A program made the position numbers and the translations under genes. From positions 130,822-194,821 of the forward strand of contig CAWARM010000008.1 in the NCBI GenBank assembly GCA_963784425.1: DNA of 64,000 bases, written 5' to 3'. Under the pieces are notes generated by a model. That model was not told the origin of the DNA. It worked only from the letters and a program-made list of their open reading frames with translations, and ran no database searches. The stretch's first letter is position 1; each line of letters starts with the position of its first letter. This DNA comes from SHZL01 sp963784425 (GTDB taxonomy: Bacteria; Pseudomonadota; Gammaproteobacteria; Xanthomonadales; SZUA-36). Below are positions 44,074 through 55,513 of the stretch, piece after piece.

Positions 44074-45995
44074 ATGAGCGGCATTGCAGGGATAATTTGG
44101 TTCGACGGCGCGCCGGCCGAGCCAAGTCAAATTAAAAAAATGACTGCTTTCATGGCCGCCCTCGGACCTGATGAGCAAACCCACTGGGTGCATGGCTCTG
44201 TAGCGCTGGGCCATTGCATGTTGCGCACGACCCCAGAGTCAATCGAAGAACATCAACCCGTCGTCAGCCAGGACAAAAATCTGGTCTCTGGTATGGGATG
44301 GACGTTTGGACAATCGCGATGAACTCCTGCGTGGCTTACAAGCTGCCAGTGCCGTGGTGCGTAACAAATCAGACGCCGAGTTGGCTTTACAAAGCTACGC
44401 CACATGGGGCGAGAATTCCCCCGGGCATTTACTGGGAGACTTTGCCTTTGTAGTTTGGGATGCAAGGCAACATCGTATTATTTTGCGCCCGCGACCACGT
44501 GGGCGCGCGACCCATGTACTACATGGCTAACGATCGTTTTTTCGCTTTTGCTTCGCAGGATGAGGCTCTGTGTGTGCTACTGAATGGTACCCCTCGTCCC
44601 AATGATGAGCTCGTAGCCTATAGTCTGGTACCCGAATTTACAGATTTTGATTCAAACCAATCCTGGATTAAAGACATCTGGGCATTACCAGAAGCTACGT
44701 GGCTGACTGTTTCGCCGCATAATCAGATCAACAAAAAGACTTATTGGGCATTGAGCCCTGCTGAAGAGCTCAGATTTTCCTCGCACGAAGAATGCCAGCA
44801 AGCCTTTCTGGATGTATTCGGGGAAGCGGTGCGGTGTCGGATGCGCTCGTCAGGTCACATTTCAACCATGATGAGCGGTGGACTGGATTCCGCTGGCATC
44901 ATTGCCATGGCGAGACGATTACTGCCTGAAATGCCGGGGAAGGAGTTGCACACCTTTTCAGCCATTTCTGATGATCCCGAGACTTGCATCGAAACGCAGT
45001 GCATCCTCAGTCTTGCCAGTGACTCAGGGAGGAACGTCCACTTCGTCTCTGTGCCGTCCATGACTGGCATGCTCAACGTTCAGGACCTGATTGACACGGC
45101 CTGGTCAAGACCCCACCCAGTAGATAATTCCATGTTGTTGCCAGCAATGATGTTCCTCGCCGCTCACCGGGAAGGGCACCGGGTCATGTTGCATGGCATG
45201 GGCGGCGATCTCACGACGTTTGTTCCCGACCTTTACATCGCTTTTCTGCTGAAAGCGGGAAAATTAAGGGAAGCCTGGAAAGCATGTCAGGATGCGAGTC
45301 AAAACAACGTCTACCTCCGCGGCACCACCCCATTCCGCCTTCTATTGTGGAATTTGCGGGCAGCATACACACCAGCACGCTTGAAGCCAATGGCGCGTCG
45401 CTTGCGTGAATTTAAGAACGAATCGCCCTTGCCGGGAAGTCTGCTTAACCGCGACTTTGCCGACAAGCTAAAGCTGCCTGAACGCATGCGAACGGCCAGG
45501 CAACAGTCTGCGTTGTCCCTGCCCACCCCACAGGATTGGCACATCAACATTCTCACGTCCCTCCATGGCATAACCTCAGGGCTTTCGGGTTATAACCGCA
45601 TCGCTGGGCGCTACGGATTGGAGCTTCGTGATCCATGGAGCGACCGGCGCGTCGTTGATTTCTTTTTACGCTTACCGCTTGAACATAAAATCCCAACTGG
45701 TTGGACAAAACACCTGGTTCGCATTTCATTTGCAGCAGATCTGGCCCCATTAGTGGCACTCCGCCTAACTAAAGAGCATCTGGGATGGAATTTGGCGTGG
45801 CGGTTGATGCACGAATCACCTGACTTGGTTGCGCAAACCTTTGAGGACGACTTAAGCGCAGTAGAATGCTATGTTGACGTAAAGGCTGTGAGAGATTTGC
45901 ATACGAAATTTTGCACCGAAAAAAGCTTTGAAGAGGTGATTACTGTTTATGATATTATGACTTTGATTAGATGGGTGCGGCGAATGGAAGGCTAG
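44074..45995 (+). CDS. Lasso cyclase (C, asparagine-synthetase-like), two frameshifts
   Basis: About 640 residues restored. The N-terminal glutaminase-like domain starts MSGIAGIIWFDG, with Ser at position 2 where glutamine-hydrolysing asparagine synthetases have the nucleophilic Cys. The C-terminal domain holds the ATP pyrophosphatase motif MSGGLDSAG and a second loop GMGGDLT. Lasso cyclases adenylate the ring Asp/Glu and close the macrolactam. The frame shifts near 44300 (before VWDGRLDNRDEL) and near 44490 (before CARDHVGARPMYY), the latter beside a T run. Directly followed by the precursor. Confidence 0.88.
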
Positions 45996-46076
45996 ATCCA
46001 TATTCGCCAAGTATTGTGTACTGTTACAAAAAACGATCACAATTGTCGTTTCCGCCTAACCTAAAAGGAGATTTTG

Positions 46077-46253
46077 ATGCTTCACAAACATGAGAAGACC
46101 GAATCATCATCTGTTAAGCGGCAATATCAGTCGCCTCAACTTTATTGTTATGGTGCCTTGACGGAATTGACACAAACTGGTTCCGGGACGATGCCTGAAA
46201 ATACCAGCTCCTGTACAGCGGCGTTTACAAAAAGTGGCAAATCCTGTAAGTAA
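46077..46253 (+). CDS. Lasso peptide precursor
   Basis: 58 residues, below usual ORF cutoffs; AAAGGAG lies 7 bases upstream of the ATG. The leader matches the RRE-recognition pattern YxxPxLxxxG-5-T: Tyr17, Pro20, Leu22, Gly26 and Thr32 (YQSPQLYCYG then ALTELTQ). Thr32 at position -2 predicts a core starting at Thr34 with 25 residues, first eight TGSGTMPE, so ring closure would join Thr1 and Glu8. The tail contains Cys13 and Cys24, Phe17, and ends in SGKSCK. Known lasso rings usually start with Gly, Ala, Ser or Cys. An alternative start at Gly35 would give a 7-residue ring. Confidence 0.85.
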   Translation: MLHKHEKTESSSVKRQYQSPQLYCYGALTELTQTGSGTMPENTSSCTAAFTKSGKSCK

Positions 46254-46476
46254 ATAAGACCGTAACACCAAAATTCGTGCGTGTTCGCATTAACGACCGC
46301 CCGCATGGATTTCTGCTCAACTTTTTGTTCAGTGGTTAAACCGACTTCTGCCAATGATGGGGCGACGAGTGGACGACACTTTAATTCTGTGTAAAAGGCG
46401 TGACTAAGCCCCCTTCTGTTTCGAATTTCCGCACCATCCGGAACCAAGCGTTGAGTAGAGAACGTCCATACCATGA

Positions 46477-47263
46477 ATGGACTTCCCAGACGGCACAGTA
46501 TGGACTCAGTTTTATCGGACAGCCGTGGGTTACCTACTCCGTTTTCCTAACTTGGCTGATTTCACTATCTCAACTGACGGCAGGGAAGTGGTTGCGTATC
46601 AGGCGGAGGGTGTGTCAGATCAAACCATTGATCACCTCCGCCTGAACCAAGTGCAACCGCTGGCCCTTAGCCGCCAATTCAAGCTGGTGCTGCACGCTGC
46701 GGCAATCGAAATTGAAAATTTCGCCGTGGTATTTCTGGGCAAGTCCGGACAGGGCAAATCCACACTTGCGGTTGGTTTTCAGCCAATGGATTCCGCTTTC
46801 TGACCGATGACGGCCTGCTGATTCAAAAAGCTCTGCATGGATATGTCATTGACCCAGGCCACCCATCTATTCGCTTGTGGCAAGACTCGCGTGATGCCCT
46901 GATACCAGACGCCGCCAAAGCTCACCGCCTGTGGCGTACACACCCAAGTTGCGCCTGCTGGCGGATAGTGAGGTTGCACATTGCGATATGGCTCGTCCCC
47001 TGCGCTGTATGTACTTTTTAGGCGAGGAGAACACGGACTCAGTTTCCATTGAACCAGTGAGCGGCTGTGATGCCATGATTGAGCTCGTGAAGAATTCTTT
47101 CTTGCTCGACATTGAAGAGCGCGAAATGCTGATGCATCACTTCAGCCAACTCACAGAGCTGGCAAAGACTCAACCTTTCTTCCAACTAAATTATCCGCGA
47201 ACTTATAATGTTTTACCGCACGTCCGTGATGCCATAGTCCGGCATGCAACATCCCTGCGCTAA
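46477..47263 (+). CDS. HPr-kinase-like serine kinase (lasso kinase), frameshifted
   Basis: About 262 residues. Start ATG 46477 precedes YLLRFPNLADFTIS; Walker A is FLGKSGQGKSTLAV near 46740. The frame then changes near 46800 (RFLTDDGLLIQ follows) and near 46930, after which the conserved end runs to 47263. HprK-like kinases in lasso clusters, as for paeninodin, phosphorylate the C-terminal serine; here the core ends SGKSCK, offering Ser20 or Ser23. 46254-46476 holds no supported gene. Confidence 0.72.
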
Positions 47264-47317
47264 TTAACGCATTGCAACACTGCAATGGATGGATAGCGGA
47301 GTTTGCAGCAGATCGAT

Positions 47318-48414
47318 TCAGTGCAGGCTTAAACGCTTAGCGATACCGCCAAATACTTGCCATATGTGAAGAACGGGCAGCCATATTGCACGGGGTTTAT
47401 GGTGCTTTTCCAGCAACAACCTTGGAGGTGCCAAGAACAGCTCACGCAATATTGCCCTTCGTGCTTTGGCAGTGGGCAGGCGCTTCCAGTCATCTACCAG
47501 CAAGCCCAGATTACTGTTGGGAAGCGATGGGGGTTCTCCGGAGTGTTCAACATGGAAGGAAGGGCGTCGGAAATCCTGGTCCCAAAACACTCGTGAGTTT
47601 TTAACAAGCTATGCAGGCATGCTGCCTGCACATTTCGCGCGACTGCAACGTGTGCGAAATTTAACAACTCATCGCCTGTCATGGTGGATATGAGGACATG
47701 AATGTCGTAAATCCAGATCAACCGATCCATGTCGTGGAATGCACTTCCAACCCGATGCATGCAAGCGAGCAGCAGTGAGTTTACCGGACTGAGGGTTCGG
47801 CCTGCGCTCAATCCAGGAAGCTCCACTGAGTCGGCCCATGCTTCATCAAACGAAATCGACCGCGCAAACCGAGCTGAGTTGAGAATTCGCCAATGGATAT
47901 CGAACTCCAGACCTACCGCATGACCACTCGCTGCCCTGGCCGTGAATTGATGAGTCTTGTAAACCGACGAAACAATTGTGAGTCCGGCATCGAAAGCGGC
48001 CTGCCGGGCTTTTTCGATGTCTTGGATGGCAATGAATACATCACTGTCACACCGAGTACGTGTTCCGGGTGCCGGGTAATGCGTTTGGGCAATGGCTTCA
48101 CCCTTGATGAGCAGGAAGCGAATACCTGCCTGGGAAAATCTGTGCATGATTTTCCGGAGGTGATGAACTCGAAGCAACTCGACGGCAACTGCTGCCTTGC
48201 TCCGCTCCTCCAACACTTGCCTTAGCTCCAGCGGCCAGGAGTGCCATTCTTCGCGATCACGCAGACTGTGAAACAGGAGTGCCGAAATACCGTGATGATC
48301 CGAGCGTTGCAAGAAAGATTTCTCAAACATCTCGTCGGAAATTGCTGGCCAAGCAAAGTCTTCAGCGCGCAGAATGCGACAGAGAAGGTTGTCAATTTCA
48401 GTCTGGTAGTCCAA
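47318..48414 (-). CDS. Nucleotidyltransferase (NTP_transf_5 type) of lasso clusters, frameshifted
   Basis: About 365 residues restored. The nucleotidyltransferase core reads FLLIKGEAIAQTHYPAPGTR then TRCDSDVFIAI, with the Asp-Ser-Asp metal pair; the distal part contains PVNSLLLACMHR. The frame breaks near 47585 at a TTTT/GGG junction. This family is encoded in many lasso and other RiPP clusters beside HprK-like kinases, without an established reaction. It faces the kinase gene tail to tail, 54 bases apart, so it may close the cluster. The intergenic space to the heparinase gene is 132 bases. Confidence 0.75.
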
Positions 48415-48546
48415 TGGGTTATTCCCGATTAGTCCAAAACCTGCAGAATGCCGTTTGCAACCGAATTGCCTGGGTTTTGGAAACGCTTGTCGCGCGTAAG
48501 CGCGTTTACGCCCTCGGGTGATCCTGCGAACCTTGATAACCCAGGA

Positions 48547-51500
48547 CTATAAATCATAAACCTGGGTAGACGCCTTGTTGGCGGTTAGCGTCTTGTCGCC
48601 AAATCGGATCTCGCCAGCTGAACCCAGGCTCAGCGTGACACGCTTGCCACGAATCTGTGCGGATCCAGCCTGGCCCGTGAAGGACAGCTGTTTGTCGGCC
48701 GTCTGGAATTCATCCCGGTCATCACTGTCTGCCTTTGGCGCCACAAAGACAAAATCCGAGCCCATTGTTGAAATCACCTCGGCGATTCGGCCATCGGCAT
48801 GCCAGATGACTTTTGGCGAAGGTTCTGACTTGAGTCGAGGGTAGACCAACAAACGTCACGGAGCCGCGAATCATGAACGATGCCGTCAGCGCCGTCTGCG
48901 TGAGACTCATCGGTCCCACTTTGCCGTCACGGTTTCCGACAGACAAATCCTGCGTGGCCGTTTCAGTTTTCAGATTGAGCTTCTCTGGTTGATAGAAAAA
49001 AAGGTCAAAATCCACGTCATCCGCTCCCGTCACGGTAGCACCCTGGGAGTTAATTTGGACAGGATTAGCAGCGGGGCTCACGGTAAGCCACAGCTTCCAG
49101 GTCGCAGGCAGGAAGGCACTGTTTGTATCGCGGATAAGAAAAAAATTGGGGCCAAGGGGATCGGCGTCCTTGGTGAAAGCAATCTGACGTTGCCAAAAAC
49201 CCTTCTGTCCTGACACATAGTCGAAGGCCGCTTGGGTCGAAAAATCTGCAATCTGCATAGTGCCGCCGGCCCCCAGCGAAGAAAGCAGGTTGTGAAACTC
49301 TTCTCCATGCCGTCCGATGTAACCCCAGTCGTCGGCCAGTACACGGCCTTTGCCCCAGATCACGATGCTGCCGGAGTCGTAGTCGTAATGTTCATGATTC
49401 GAACCGGCAATCAGATGGAGGTAAGTCTCGCGGCCTGAACCCAAGTTGCTGCGCAACACGACCCCGGTTTTCTGGAACCAGGCGCTACCATAGTCGGGCT
49501 TTTTCGGGGCAACACCGTGAGCCTTGAGGAGGTCCTTGTAGCCGGCCATGCCTGGAAAGCTCCAGCCAAGCCCCAGATCCGGGGAGCCGTGTTCTTCGCA
49601 CATCCACTGCATGTTGGCGGCGAACTGGGGATCGCGATTCTTCCACAGCCCTGCCACAATGCAGAACATGGCCGTCGATTCCCCGTAATAGGTATTGCCA
49701 ATGGGAGGAAGATGACGAAACCCGCCCGTATGGGAATCAGGCGGTGTGGATATCTGCGCGAGCCACTCGGCTACCTTGCGCATGCGCTCGTCGTAGACGT
49801 GATCCGCAAACCCGGCCCGTTGCGCCATGATGAACGCGGCCAGCATGGAGTCGTAGGCGACCAGTGCGTAGTGTGGTGCTTCCAGCCAACCCCCGTCTTC
49901 ATCCGACCAAGCATCCAACTGCCAAACCAACGTGTCCAGCCCCGGGCCGCCCATTGCTTCGCCATCGGATGCGAAGGAATCAGTGCTGCCAGAGCAACCT
50001 GGTACTGCGCCACCGTGGTGGTCATGTTTGGATTGGCGTCAAACCCACGCGCAGGTGACCAGTAGTCGTCGCTATTGACGACGTAGCCCAGGAACGCCAG
50101 TTTCGCCAGGAACTGCCGGCGAAGTTCCGGTGTGAGCGATTCGACGCCAAGGGCCGCATCGGTCAGATTGAGTGTCGGCAGTAAAAGCACCGCCTGGGAA
50201 TGGGGCGCGACACCCAGCGTAACCCGGCTATTTTGCAGCAGCAGATTGTCGTGGACGACCACGTCCAGCCACTCAGCACTCTTTTTGATGATTTGCTCGC
50301 CGAGTTGTGCCGATCCCGAAGCGAAGTATTCACGCAACGGATCATCAATGTTGTATTTGTCGATAGGCTGCTGACTTTCCCAGCGCTTGAGTTCTCCGGC
50401 ATCAGATTTCAACGAACCACTTAGCGTTTGCAGCTCCTGTTTTCCCACAAACAGCCGCGGATAATTGTCGTGGTCTCCTGGCCATTCCAGAACGTAATCT
50501 TTGACTACATCAAGGGGAAAGTCGCCGTGTTTGATGAGGTAGTGCTGGGGCAGAGGCGACACTTGCCGATTCTTCGCTGATAGTGCGCTGATACTTTGCT
50601 CCTTGTCCGGTGTGCCAAGCATCCACATCCGCTTGCCGCCACCGAGTGGAAATGAGACCGTCACATGACCGTCTTCGACCTGGGCAGGCACCGTGAGACC
50701 GACCTGCCCTGCCCTCCCCGACCACTCGGGGTCCCTCCAGGCACTGGGGCGCAGCAGGCCAATCATCAGCATGTTGGGAGAGGGATTGGGAGATGAATCG
50801 GGGGAGTACAGCGCGAACCAGTTACCCTGCCGATCATGCTCCCACCAATGCAGCCACGGCTCGAGCAGGTACACATTGCCAGAGCCGATGAGCTCGGAGT
50901 TGACCTTGCCCAGGTTGTCACCCGTTCCAGAACGGTAAAGCACATGTGTCGGCTGGTAGGCTTCGCCGCCAAGGCTCACGCCAAAGGTACCACCGCCCGG
51001 GGCGTCGAAACTCTCCTCGACCAACACCACGGGTTCGCCGCGCTCGATCCGAAAACGCAGACTCCAGTAGCCCTCGTCTTTGAAGTTCACAACGCAAAGA
51101 ACTTCGATAAACACCGCCCCGCGCGCGGTGATTTTAGCGGAGTAACTTTTCACCCCGGATGTCCAGGCCAGAGATGAGTCGCCAGTCCATGTGCCGCTGC
51201 GCAAACGCATACCCGCGATCGGCCCCTGCCCGTCCTGCAATGTTTTCCGAATGGCCAGCCCTACCAGTTCGTTCTCGATGCGCAGCTCTGCGTCTGACTC
51301 CGAAACCTTCAGGTCAGTCTTCGTGTCTGCGGGCTGCTCGGAGAAGCGGTATGCCCGGCTTTCCATAGGCGACAGGTCGACCTGAAAACTTATCCGGGCA
51401 TGGTCTTGATCTACAGCTTCAAGCAACTGGTACGGGATCTGCTGATCGCCGGGACCGACCAGCGCCTGTTTTTGCGCAGCCTTCGCTGCCTGCTCCGAGG

Positions 51501-51606
51501 TAAGAGGAAACGTAACCCGCTCGTTAGTCCATGTGTGACCCAAATAGTCACGAAGTGTGAAGTCCGCGGCCTGGCTGGGGGCGGTAACGGCCATCACCAG
51601 TAGCAT
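48547..51606 (-). CDS. Heparinase II/III-like polysaccharide lyase, frameshifted
   Basis: About 1,010 residues in three frames with breaks near 49950 and 48800. An N-terminal signal-like stretch (MLLVMAVTAPSQAADF) precedes an N-terminal beta domain, a helical toroid-like region with HPMAKQWAARGW and YDSMLAAFIMAQRAGF, and the heparinase II/III-type beta domain with SNHEHYDYDSGSIVIWG and DDWGYIGRHGEE. The His-rich strand is like the catalytic or metal region of that family. A role in degrading or editing the exopolysaccharide is likely. The signal start may be truncated: the usual start codon context is absent at 51606. Confidence 0.75.
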
Positions 51607-51689
51607 CGTGACTGTTTGGAGTATGGGTTTAATGTTCGTGGATAAAGAGGAAAATGCCCGTACAAGAACCCACTAGAATTCGAACTGGA

Positions 51690-51938
51690 TTAGCCACAGC
51701 TTTCACGAAGCCGCCCTTCAACGTACTTGTGCAGGATGCTGGCTATGAGCGTTTGATAGGGAATCCCTTCCGAAAGTGCTTTTTTCTGCAACCCTCGCAG
51801 GTCCTTGGACGTCAGCCGAATGTTGATTCTCGCGTCCTTGCGGAACATGGCTTCAGCGTACTCTTGATGCAGCTGCTGTGTTTGGGTCGCACGCTTCGCG
51901 CGTTTCGTCTTTCCGGACTCACCCGAATGACGTGTCAT
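51690..51938 (-). CDS. CopG-like ribbon-helix-helix protein (antitoxin type)
   Basis: 82 residues. C-terminal segment ARINIRLTSKDLRGLQKKA then GIPYQTLIASILHKYV matches CopG_antitoxin proteins, which usually pair with a BrnT/HigB-like toxin. No toxin is adjacent; instead a HTH protein overlaps its start by 4 bases. Monomeric RHH binding to its operon promoter is expected. Confidence 0.7.
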   Translation of the reverse strand: MTRHSGESGKTKRAKRATQTQQLHQEYAEAMFRKDARINIRLTSKDLRGLQKKALSEGIPYQTLIASILHKYVEGRLRESCG

Positions 51939-52408
51939 GCTGCATCTTTCCTCTTAACAACAAGTTCAACCTCACAATTGAGTATGTGAAGAAGTGCAAC
52001 TAATTGATTCATGGATTTGCTCGCATTTGCAGGATCCAGAAGGCGATATAGCTGAGGCGCAGAGGTCTTTAAACGTTTAGCGACCTGACGCCGACTCAAC
52101 CCGCTCCGCTCAATCCCGTGTTGCGCCTCCAGCGTAAGTTTGTACGCTAGTAGCTCTGCAAGATAGTTCGGGTCCTCGTTGTACTCGAGAACCTGCTCGA
52201 TGTGTATCGTGCCTTCCCCACCAGATTCCAGAATATAGGTAAAACCTTCGTTTCCGAGTTCTTTGTCTACAAAGACTCTCTCAATGCGATTATCAGAGCT
52301 CGGACGAGGATCGGCTTTTGCATACGGAAAGGTATAAGTAGCCCCTGAACGGGTTACCATCGAAAATTCATTGCGCCGATTGCTGGATGTAACGCTACGT
52401 ATCTTCAT
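51935..52408 (-). CDS. HTH-domain protein, function unknown
   Basis: 157 residues. The C-terminal 55 residues form a helix-turn-helix: SRRQVAKRLKTSAPQLYRLL, followed by MNQLVALLHILNCEVELV. The N-terminal 100 residues (YTFPYAKADPRP, FVDKELGNEGFTYILESGG) form a beta-rich domain I do not recognise. Overlaps the CopG-like gene by 4 bases, so the two may form a regulator/antitoxin pair. Confidence 0.65.
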   Translation of the reverse strand: MKIRSVTSSNRRNEFSMVTRSGATYTFPYAKADPRPSSDNRIERVFVDKELGNEGFTYILESGGEGTIHIEQVLEYNEDPNYLAELLAYKLTLEAQHGIERSGLSRRQVAKRLKTSAPQLYRLLDPANASKSMNQLVALLHILNCEVELVVKRKDAA

Positions 52409-52752
52409 AATCTACCTTCTTCATTCAATCGGAGGCCGAGTTGTGCATGACACAACTGCGAAGGAGCAGACCCCGAAGCGCAGCTGCAGATTAAGCGGTT
52501 GGTTGGTTGGCCTTGTTCGGCCAGTCCTTGTCAACAGTAAACGCCCGACCAACCGGCTTTAAGTGGTCAAACTCTTGTTTCTGTAGTTTGGCTCGGATCT
52601 CTTCAAATGCTCTGACAACATCCTCGGCATAAAGCCGTTCTCCGCACGGAAAAATATATCTCGTCAAAAGCCAGTTGATCGTGAACAGCCTCTTCCTCCG
52701 CATGACGCAAGAGTCACCGGCCCGCGCCGTAGGCGCCCTGTTTAAGGATTTA

Positions 52753-52960
52753 TTAGATTTCTTGCACACCATGTATCCGATCAACTAATGGTTCCAACTG
52801 GCGACTGCCATGAATTATCGCAGCAATCAGAACGCGCTCTGTTTCAATTCGATAGATGATGCGATATTTGTGGACAAAGCGTTCGCGATATTGCGGACCT
52901 CGGATTTATAGCTTCGACATCTTCAACGGCTTCAGGTGACCATCTTAATTGTCGAGCCAT
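52753..52960 (-). pseudogene. ParE toxin remnant with internal deletion
   Basis: The start MARQLRWSPEAVEDVEAI (ATG 52960) is ParE-like, but it joins directly to the C-terminal ParE part YRERFVHKYRIIYRIETERV ending HGVQEI, in another frame. About 35 codons of the central helices are missing, so no toxin is made. Antitoxin genes remain upstream. The adjoining 52409-52752 contains only a weak 97-codon frame without family signs. Confidence 0.72.
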
Positions 52961-53133
52961 TTCCCCAGTCGCTGCTTGGCTTCGGAATGAGACAGCGTCC
53001 CTTCTGATTCAGCTCGTTCTACGCCGCGTTTTACTTTTTCAAGGACGTAAAGATGGTATTGAATGTCTTCAAGGCTGCTATCGTCTGGCAAAGTTTCCAG
53101 CATTGACGCCACTTCGGATTTAGCAGTGTTCAT
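52945..53133 (-). CDS. Small antitoxin-like protein (ParD role)
   Basis: 62 residues from ATG 53133. SSLEDIQYHLYVLEKVKRGV then SHSEAKQRLGKWL is typical of proteobacterial antitoxins encoded before ParE. It overlaps the parE remnant by 16 bases and the upstream reading frame by 4. It is now an orphan. Confidence 0.65.
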   Translation of the reverse strand: MNTAKSEVASMLETLPDDSSLEDIQYHLYVLEKVKRGVERAESEGTLSHSEAKQRLGKWLDN

Positions 53134-53261
53134 TGAATTGACCTCCAATCTACTAGCTCAATCTTTTCTGGAAATTCAGCAATACTGTCCCAAATTTCCG
53201 CAACTAACTGAATGCGCTCAGAAATTGGCAAGTCCAGGGTTTCGGCGGCTGATACTTTCAT
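53130..53261 (-). pseudogene. Truncated addiction-module antitoxin
   Basis: 43 codons, start ATG 53261 (MKVSAAETLDLPISERIQLV) ending AEIWDSIAEFPEKIEL. This is the N-terminal half of the Unstab_antitox family of about 75 residues; the C-terminal half is gone. Its stop overlaps the next antitoxin start. 53262-53415 shows no gene. Confidence 0.6.
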
Positions 53262-53415
53262 GGGATTGAATTTAACACAATGGAAAAATCGATTCTATCG
53301 GATTAAACACTCGAACAGCGTAAGAATTTCACGCACATTCCTCAGGAGTTCCGAGGTGTTCGGCTACCTTTTCGTGCTTTCCCATGCTACCTGTCTTTCA
53401 TGTTGTTGAGGGTGT

Positions 53416-54441
53416 TCAATAGCCCTTCGGGTTTTTCTGCTGCCAACGCCAGGCGTCGGCGCACATGTCTTCCAAATTTAGCTCTGCTTTCCAATCGAGT
53501 TCGGTTTCCGCCAACGCGGGATCAGCAAACACTGCGGGAGCATCGCCGGCGCGTCGCTTGGCAATGCGATATGGAATGGCTTTGCCGGTTGCAGCACGGA
53601 ATGCATTGATAACGTCCAGCACCGAATAGCCCTGCCCTGTTCCCAGGTTGTGGATGCCAACGTATCCCGTGCTCCCGCCGGGTTGCTCATCGAGCTTTTG
53701 CAAAGCCTTGATATGGCCCTTGGCCAGGTCGACCACGTGGATGTAATCGCGGATGCAGGTGCCATCGGGCGTTGGGTAGTCGTTGCCCCAGACCGAAAGC
53801 TCTTTCAGCTCACCAATGGCCACCTTGGTGATGTAGGGCATCAGGTTATTGGGGATGCCCAGCGGATCTTCGCCAATTTCACCGCTGGGGTGCGCTCCCA
53901 CCGGGTTGAAGTAACGCAGGATGGAGATGTTCCATTCCGGATCGGAAGCGGCCAGGTCCTTGAGCATGTATTCGATCGTGAGCTTGGTCTGGCCGTATGG
54001 GTTCACGGCCTGCAGCGGTGAATCTTCCCGTGATGGGCAGCGTATCGGGTGCCCCGTACACCGTACAGGAGGAGCTGAACACCAGGTTTTTGACCCCTGC
54101 ATTGGCCATCACCTGCAGCAGGGTGGCCGTGCCGGCCACATTATTGCGGTAATACAGCAAGGGTTTTTCTACACTCTCACCCACCGCTTTAAGGCCAGCG
54201 AAGTGGATGACGGCTGATGGCTTGAACCCCGCAAACACGCTGGCCAGTTTCTGTTCATCCAGGATGTCACAGCGCATGAAATCCAGTGATTTTCCGGCGA
54301 TTTTCCCCACCCGCTCCAGGGCTTGCACCTTGCTGTTGGAGAGGTTGTCGACGACGATGACTTTGTAGCCAGCGTCCAGAAGTTCGACACACGCGTGGGA
54401 GCCGATGTAGCCGGCACCGCCGGTGACGAGGATGGTTTCAG

Positions 54442-54445
<4 letters not shown>
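53416..54445 (-). CDS. galE: UDP-glucose 4-epimerase, one-base frameshift
   Basis: About 342 residues. NAD-binding GGAGYIGSHACVELL, active Ser in SSSCTVYG, Tyr/Lys in NPYGQTKLTIE, and RYFNPVGAHPSG. The frame breaks at 54027-54029, where CCC should be CC; afterwards TEDSPLQAVNPYG is restored. Start ATG 54445 overlaps the stop of the upstream epimerase by 4 bases. It supplies UDP-galactose for the exopolysaccharide. Confidence 0.92.
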
Positions 54446-55408
<963 letters not shown>

Positions 55409-55513
55409 GCTGTATCCCTCGCCTGGTAAGGCTTCACTTGGCCCGATTGCCCATGGATTATTTGCTTGTGGATTATAGGTACTCGGGCTACGGCATACGA
55501 GACTCGGCTAGTT

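Noticed and set aside
46179..46197. Lasso core starting at Gly35 with Glu at position 7
   Set aside because: Possible but less likely: it places Thr at -1 and -3 instead of the conserved -2, and loses the match to the microcin J25 ring.
46303..46392. 29-codon frame after the lasso precursor as a second precursor
   Set aside because: It lacks the YxxPxLxxxG leader and a ribosome binding site.
52491..52784. 97-codon minus-strand frame
   Set aside because: Its start overlaps the parE remnant in another frame and it shows no recognisable domain; left as non-supported.
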